Part shown: one piece after another, positions 1-64,000 of the stretch
Position numbering within the stretch: position 1 is the first letter of the stretch
How the letters are laid out: every line of letters starts with the position of its first letter
NCBI RefSeq assembly: GCF_028640845.1
Contig: NC_080540.1
Location: 157,254,438-157,318,437, forward strand
Direction: 5' to 3'
Length of the DNA stretch: 64,000 nt
From: Ahaetulla prasina
Lineage: Eukaryota > Chordata > Lepidosauria > Squamata > Colubridae
Translations under genes and position numbers: made by a program
Notes under the pieces: generated by a model
What the model saw: only the letters and a program-made list of their open reading frames with translations
The model's database searches: none
Told to the model about the DNA's origin: nothing

Positions 1-70
1 TTTAACCAAAACTTCAGATTAGAGGTTCCCAACTTTCTGAAAACTAAAAGAGTAAGAGCTTACATGTTAA

Positions 71-7246
<7,176 letters not shown>

Positions 7247-8734
7247 GTGTGTAGTTAGCCTACAAAGAGCCCTCTCCCCCCACCCCCTTGTATTATAATC
7301 AGGGGTCACTCTTTGACCACCATTTGAGGCCTAGGCAATGACACAGGGTAAAAGCATAGTGGCTCTTCCAGTCTTTAATAGTGAAGTGGCTTGTTTCATT
7401 TTCTCATTTTCTGTAAATGTAAATACACTTTTCCTTCTCTCTCTATATAACCCTGCATTGAAGAGTGAACAATGGGAACATTTCTCCAAGAGATAGGGTG
7501 TCATCTTGCAAATCTTGATCTCCACATCTTGATCTTTTTAATATTCTTTTTGAAGATGGTGTTTATAAGAAAACTTGTATTTCTTTTTGTTGTGGCGGTT
7601 GAGAATGGCTAGCAACCTTCCCTTCCTGATTGATACTTCCAAACATATTTGAAGTGGGGAGGATTCAGTTACTGATTTTTACACATTTGCCATCTTCTCC
7701 ATAAATCAGACAAGGAGGACTTTTTGGACTTGGCCCAATGAAGAGGGGAATTCTGTTTGTGATCACCTACTTCTCCAGACCCTCTTTTCCTGTTCCAATG
7801 AGGACTTCTCCCAATTTCTAATCCTAAACTGTTACGTTCCAATGCAATTTTGTTTTTGTTTTATCTACAACTGCCCCCCCCCAATCCACATAAAAAGGGC
7901 AGGTAATGTACAGAAAGACTCCTATTTTTTTTTTCAATGACCTGAAAAAAATTACTATAAATCCATATATGAAACTGCCTGTTTATTCTTGGTTTTTTTT
8001 CACAAGTAGAAATATGTATGTTGTAAAGACCTGTGATACTGCTGCCATAGCTATACTGCTGCTGTTCTTTTTGAATGAAACAGTTCTACTAAAAGGACTA
8101 CCACTTAGAAATAATAAGTTGGTGGCTTAATGCTGTGCTATTTTACATTATATGTGATGAGAAACAGCAGCACTGCTTGCAGCAAAATAATACTTAAATT
8201 GAGAAGTCTGGGGAAATCAAGGAAAGGTCTTGTTTTCTGAAAAGCCAATAATTTCCTCTGCAGTAGTTGCTGTAGTTTTCTTCTGAGGTAGGTTGTAAGC
8301 TGAATTTGGGGGGGGGATTCCTTTGACCAATTCTCATTTAATGATTAACAGTGATAACCATGTGCAAAATAGACATCAGTTTCAAAAGTCTCAGGAAAAA
8401 GTGCCAGCAGTTGAGAGAAATGTTCGGTTCTCTTTTGCTTACAAAATGTTGCATTATTACAACAAACTATTGTTACTACTATACCAGGAGTTTGAGGGTG
8501 AAGGTTTTCAATTGTGCCATAAATTATATTAGTGCTACTATAGAGACCCCTGTTTATGTACACTTTTGTGCTCTTAAGGTGATATGCCTGGCTGTTCATG
8601 AACTCAATAGCACAAGCTTGAGAAACGTCTGGAAAAAGCTTCTTGCACTGAATCTCAAACTATGCAAAATTGTACAACCTGATACATAAATGTCTGTGCT
8701 TATGAACATGATTGTTCTCAATTTTCATCCCCAA

Positions 8735-8940
8735 TGTATTTATTTAGTTTGTTATATCCCATCTTTATTATTTTTACAAATAACTCAAGACGGCAAACAT
8801 CTTCAACACACCTTCCTCCTCCTATTTTCCCCACAACAACCACCCTGTGAGGTGGGTTGGGTTGAGAGACAATCACTGTCCCAAGGTCACCCAATTGGCT
8901 TCCATGGCTATGGCGGGACTAGAACTAGAATAGGATGATG
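8735..8940 (-). mobile_element. Amniote interspersed repeat (SINE-like), decayed
   Basis: The series tatttatttagtttgttata ... ccctgtgaggtgggttgggt ... cccaaggtcaccca ... ggcgggactagaact is a familiar reptilian interspersed repeat read from its 3' end. The family name is uncertain. Confidence 0.5.
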
Positions 8941-9636
8941 GCAAAGAGGAGATATTTGTTATGCAACCGTACAATCTAAAATGAGCTTGTTGCAATTGAT
9001 GGGTTCTACTAAGTACTGTTGTTTCGGTTTGTACTTTAAAGGCAATTCATACACGCACACACAATTTTAACCAAATTTTCAGTCGAAATTTCTGCAAAAG
9101 TATGACTTTACAGACTAACTTGTATTGTGACAAGATAGATTTACAGACCATAGTTTAAAACATTTCTTGAAAGCCAGAAATAGTGAGCCATTCTATAGGT
9201 ACCCACTCCTCAAAACAATAATTTTCAAAGTGAGAATCATCAAAATGCATTTTGTGAATGGAAAGGAGAAGCCCTTCAGAAGATGACCTCTGACAGACAG
9301 CTAGGGAAAGGTGGATGCTAGGCTAGGTTCTAATATATCTGAAAGTCAGAATTGATGCATAGGGAGTAAGCAAAAATGCTTCTTAAATGGTGTGTTATGC
9401 GCGTTTACGTGAGTATTGGTTAATAGGCAAGACTTCTGACATTTTAATTAAAAGGCAATTTCAGTGTTTCGGTTATTATCTGAGGAAGGTTAGATGCCAC
9501 TCAATTTACACCTTTCCTAGGTTGAATGCAATTGACAGGTAAATCAATCAAGAACTTGACGACTGCAACCCAGTCATTGAGCTACCTGCTTTTTACTTTC
9601 CTTTGCACAAATGCCATTTGAACTAAGAGGGCCTTG

Positions 9637-9642
9637 TTTATT
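9637..9642 (-). promoter_or_regulatory. Candidate CACNB3 poly(A) signal
   Basis: TTTATT on the + strand is AATAAA on the CACNB3 strand, 2.6 kb past its stop. The downstream GU-rich context is weak; a nearer variant site is possible. Confidence 0.25.
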
Positions 9643-12241
9643 CTGGCTACGGTATTTGAACCTTTGCCACTTTAACATGAAAGCTGCTTGTGCCTGAACT
9701 CTTGAGAGAATTAATTATACTGCTAATGTGTGGCTTATATATCCCGTACAATTGCCATATATTTTCCCCAAGGAACTCTGGGAACTGTAGCCTAAGATCC
9801 TACAAATTAGAGAAGTCCAAGCCTTACTCCTACCTCAGAAGTGAGTAGCTCTGGAGCCAATTGAAAATTGTGATCAATCAATTCTGAACAGTCAAGTCAT
9901 GGGATATCTTGTTCATCCCAACCTTTGGCTCAAGAATCATGCTGCGTTTAGTGTTGCATCAGGGAAGGGGGTTATGAACACCAACCAAAACACCATCTTG
10001 AATTCTGTCCTTCAAATCCTCCAATCCAATGTCCTTGCAGCTGTACTCAAAATAACAACCACTCAGCCACATGTTATAAATAACAAATGCTTGTTGTTTC
10101 AAACAGGCTTACAAGTTTTTGGGGGAAATAAGTGCTCTCTACAAAAGAAGAGTAACAAAGCTGTTGCAGCAGCCCATCAAACAACCACTACCGCAGGGAT
10201 AGAAACATTTCCTGGTCCTCAAGCCACAAAACAGGAGAGCATTTCCCCTTCGGCTCTGGACCTTCCAAAGGTACAACAGATACTCAACACAACTCCCAAT
10301 GCTAGTGGGCAATATTTACAGGCTGATTTCTGGTAGCTGTACGTGCTTTTTAAAGGAAGGGGCTGCCACCCACTGCCCCGAGAATGGAAGAGGGGGAATG
10401 GAAGAGCAGGGTTTGCGCATCAGAAAAAGCAGGAAGTAGGATGTCTATAGCCCTGGGCCACTTCCGCAAGATGGAAGCCCCAAAGTACTGAGGGTAGGAG
10501 TCACCATGAAAGAGCAGGACCTAACCGATTACTCGGCACCTCATCTCCCTTCCACTTCCCGCAACACAAGTGGAAAGTGGAAGATCAAAGTTGCATGCAA
10601 TTAGCAAGAAATTTTGGGACAAGTGAGGAGGATACAGACTCAAGCATCTCATACTGTGGCTTTAAAAATGTCTTCCCACTAGTCCGCTAACAGAAGTGAC
10701 TGTGCAGGAGGATGACCTAGCAGGACAAGAGGAGCAAGGCTGAGCGTTGGGGTTCCAAGGAAATAAAAGTTTCAAGGGTTTCACTCTATTGGGGATGAAA
10801 CAGATTTGGAATAAAAGGCCAGCAAGAGTCAGGAAAGGCCTAACTGAACCCTTCTCCACTGGCTATTTTTTGTGTGCAAAATAACTTTCTCTGCTGAAGA
10901 CTCTCTCCCCACTGCCCCCTTTGGATCTAAAACTCCCATCTAGAAAAGGCAGCCAGTTGGCTGGGATATGTTGGAGACAGACTATTTTGGAGCTAGGATG
11001 GAAAGGGCTAAACCTCTCTCCTGCTGCTACTCTACCAAATGATTCTTGAGGCTTTATGTTACATGTGTTAGTAGTGCACAGTACGGTTCGCATCTCAGCT
11101 TCCTTAGAATCAATAACTTGCTTCAAGGTCATGGGAGTTATATAAAAGAATATGAAAACTTAAGAAAATCTTGGGTAAATCTGAAGCAATTTTTTTTTCT
11201 TTTGTATCTGGCCTTACCCATCTATCAATAATTGCAAGGGCAACAGAAGATGGAAGCTGTGTAGCCCTCTCAATGATAGTCATGAACATTTAAATATTCT
11301 TGTAGAAAAGCCACCGCTACATAGATATCTTTTGGCCTTGTGATACTTGGATTATATCCAAATTAGCAGCAAATAATTTATCGATAATCTCTTAGATTAC
11401 CCTGCCATAGTTGAATGATTTTTCACCATCTCAACTTTAAGCGAAACTAAATCCCCCGAATGCAGAACATTCAGTGCCAGGGAGCCTTTTAGTTCTACCT
11501 TCTTCCTGATGTATTACTCTTCCTGTGCAGGCTGAAATATTGTGGCTCAGTTTCGCCTGCTGCTTATTGCACGTGATTCACCAAAGCATTTGCACAAAAT
11601 GGTTGCCAATGCCGTGAAGATCACACCCTGTAATTGAAACAGTATTGGCTGTTCATATATCAATTTCTAGAGTGCATCACTCTTAATTAGCAGTCTTGGT
11701 TATCTATACCAATCTCAATTTCGGACAGATCTTGGGACATGTGCACACAGGTCTAACCTTACAGCAAGGCAAAAAGTGAGGCTCTGGGTCTCCCGCTTGG
11801 AAGAAGTAAACTCATCCTAAGGTCTCCACATGCCTGGCTTACTTTCTCCCTTCAGCTCTGATCTCCTGCTCAGTTTAAATTGGAGCTACAACCAACTTCT
11901 CTCTTGGAAAAAATTTCTTTCTCTGAGATGCAGAAGCCCAATCCAGTTCCTAGACTCCCCACCCATCCCAAAACGGGACCGGGATATGAAGTTTACCCTG
12001 CAAAGATACTATCATGGCCTACATAATCCAAAGTGAAGGAGGGCCAGATAAATCATCCAATGCTCTTTTAGGCAGCCATGGCTATGTCTGGGCTTCCCTA
12101 GATAGCACCTGTGCACTCTGTGGGGCTCAGCTACAAAGGGAAAGAGACAAAGGCTTGAGATCAGGCAATTAACTCAGTTTGGGAGATGGCAAAGACAGCA
12201 GCCGCCGTGTCTTGTGTCCCTGGAGGCCTGGCCAGGAAGTT

Positions 12242-62812
<50,571 letters not shown>

Positions 62813-63559
62813 AGACAGACGGGGAGGGAGCCGGCCGGCCGGCGAGGCCCGGAGTGCGGTGCCAGCTGGGAAGGAAGGAAGGAGGGAGGGAGGCGCCCCC
62901 CGCCCCCGCTGCTTTCCCCGCCGCGCCGCTCCCAAGCGCCTTCCTCGCCCTCGCCGCCTTCTTCTCCTCTCGCTCTCCAGGTCCAGCGCCGCGCGCGCCG
63001 CCGCCGCCGCGCATCCCTCTCCGCCCCTTTTTCGCTTCCCCCTCCTCCCGTTACGCGCCGCTCGGAGAATGGGGGGCGGGGGGGGGTTTGGTGGAAACGG
63101 AGACGTGCCAAGCGCTCAATAATCACATTACTCCGGGAAACGGGGGAGGGGCAGGGGGTGCGCCCAGCAGCCGAAACCCGTTGAGCTCACTTCGTGCGGC
63201 GGCGGCGGCGGCGTCCGGCGTCCTCGCGCTCCCGTCCCCCGCGCCTTTTTCCCGCCGTCTCCGCCACCGCCCCCCCCCCCCCCCCCCCCCCCTCCGTCTT
63301 CGCAGACGGTTCAGCCGGGACCGTCGGGAGAAGCCGCCGCTGCGGTTGCCTCTTCGGGCGGCTTCTTCTCTCGTCTTGTTTTTCGGATGCTCCTCCGGCA
63401 GGGAGAGCGGGAGGGCGAACCGGGAGACAAGACTGTGGCGGCCCAAGCGGGTCACGCACCCACCCGCCCAGCCAGCCAGCCTCCTTCCATTCCCCACAGC
63501 CGCCCATTCTCTCTCCCATCCCCGCCGCATTTTCTCAGGCTTTTTCAGTCTTGGTCTGG

Positions 63560-64000
63560 GATCCCCCGGAGCTCAACCAAGTCGGTGTAACCGATTTCCA
63601 GGGATCCAGGGAAATCTTAGGCGGGGGAATCAAATCAAGTGTCAGTTCCGGAAAGTTAAATGCTGAGTGAGTGCTAAGCATCTCCACACGACAGGAAATG
63701 GGGGAGAGCTTCTCCCGTTAAGTCAGAGAAATGCATTTTCAGGTACTTGGACCTACCAGAGGGTTTCTCCCTCAGTCCCCGGAAGTGATGATGTTTTCTT
63801 TTCTGAATCCTGCTTTGGCCCGGTAAAGTGATCTACTCGGAAATGCCCCTTATAATTCTCCCCTTCCCATCGTTATCCATTCCTTCAGCCTCTTTTTTTT
63901 TTTGCCAGTCTCCCTTTGCTGGCCAGAAGCTGGTTTTGAAACCAGGTGGGATTTTTTTTTTTTTTGGCACTTGAGCAGCTAAATTGGAGAAAGATGGGCA
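63560..64000. other. Upstream flank, no recognised feature
   Basis: Two T homopolymers near 63893 and 63952; nothing else recognised. Confidence 0.5.

Larger units (their letters stand above)
7247..12241. other. Convergent 3'-UTR and intergenic zone
   Basis: Contains the 3' UTRs of DDX23 (rightward) and CACNB3 (leftward). I saw no canonical AATAAA within about 1.5 kb after the DDX23 stop; variant hexamers (CATAAA near 7700, 7888 and 8682; TATAAA near 7959) are present. Open frames here match nothing I recognise. Confidence 0.6.

Noticed and set aside
9899..10336. 145-codon open frame downstream of CACNB3
   Set aside because: No recognisable family, no splice context, and it sits in the probable 3'-UTR/intergenic zone of the convergent genes.
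62854..63666. 270-codon open frame, the longest in the window
   Set aside because: It lies in the CpG island, is low-complexity (Pro/Arg/Ala-rich), and has equally long frames on the other strand. Stop-poor GC-rich DNA explains it.

Overview
This is a eukaryotic, vertebrate window. It carries the 3' part of DDX23 (PRP28-like spliceosomal DEAD-box helicase) on the + strand and all coding exons of CACNB3 (voltage-gated calcium channel beta-3 subunit) on the - strand. The two genes converge, as I recall they do on human chromosome 12. The interspersed repeats point to a squamate reptile, most likely a snake: a Sauria-type SINE, CR1/L3-type LINEs with an AGAAT-repeat tail, L2, a BovB tail, Penelope-like elements and many non-autonomous hAT and TA-flanked elements. 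The species call is inference.

Layout. Bases 106-7246 hold nine DDX23 coding exons, from about residue 290 to the stop, with every helicase motif from Q to VI. Bases 7247-12241 are the convergent intergenic/3'-UTR zone. Bases 12242-60973 hold the 13 coding exons of the main CACNB3 isoform (reconstructed length 483 aa, human 484 as I recall). A second, alternative first coding exon lies at 62771-62812 inside a CpG island (about 62560-63560). Every exon was placed by GT/AG boundaries and by phase, and both reading frames close without a gap. Bases 63560-64000 show nothing recognisable.

CACNB3 spans nearly 50 kb because its introns are packed with transposons. I count about 20 non-autonomous hAT insertions, most with matching 8-bp target duplications. 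There are also TA-flanked mariner-type MITEs, a 3.6-kb decayed CR1 with ORF1 esterase, endonuclease and RT remnants, L2 fragments, a Tc1 remnant, a possible solo LTR, a 1.95-kb poly(A) retroposon nested in a MITE, and several Penelope-like terminal repeats.

The most interesting signal is the Penelope-like set. Most copies sit as inverted pairs (palindromes), and several carry recognisable hammerhead-ribozyme cores (CTGANGA, helix II, GAAA, then C and an NUH triplet). The best is at 57625-57658 and overlaps the end of an element ORF. Other striking structures are two hAT elements stacked at one target site (38421-39178), a hAT MITE containing an inverted copy of its own flank (39544-39659), and a 44-bp perfect inverted repeat inside a hAT element (6768-6870).
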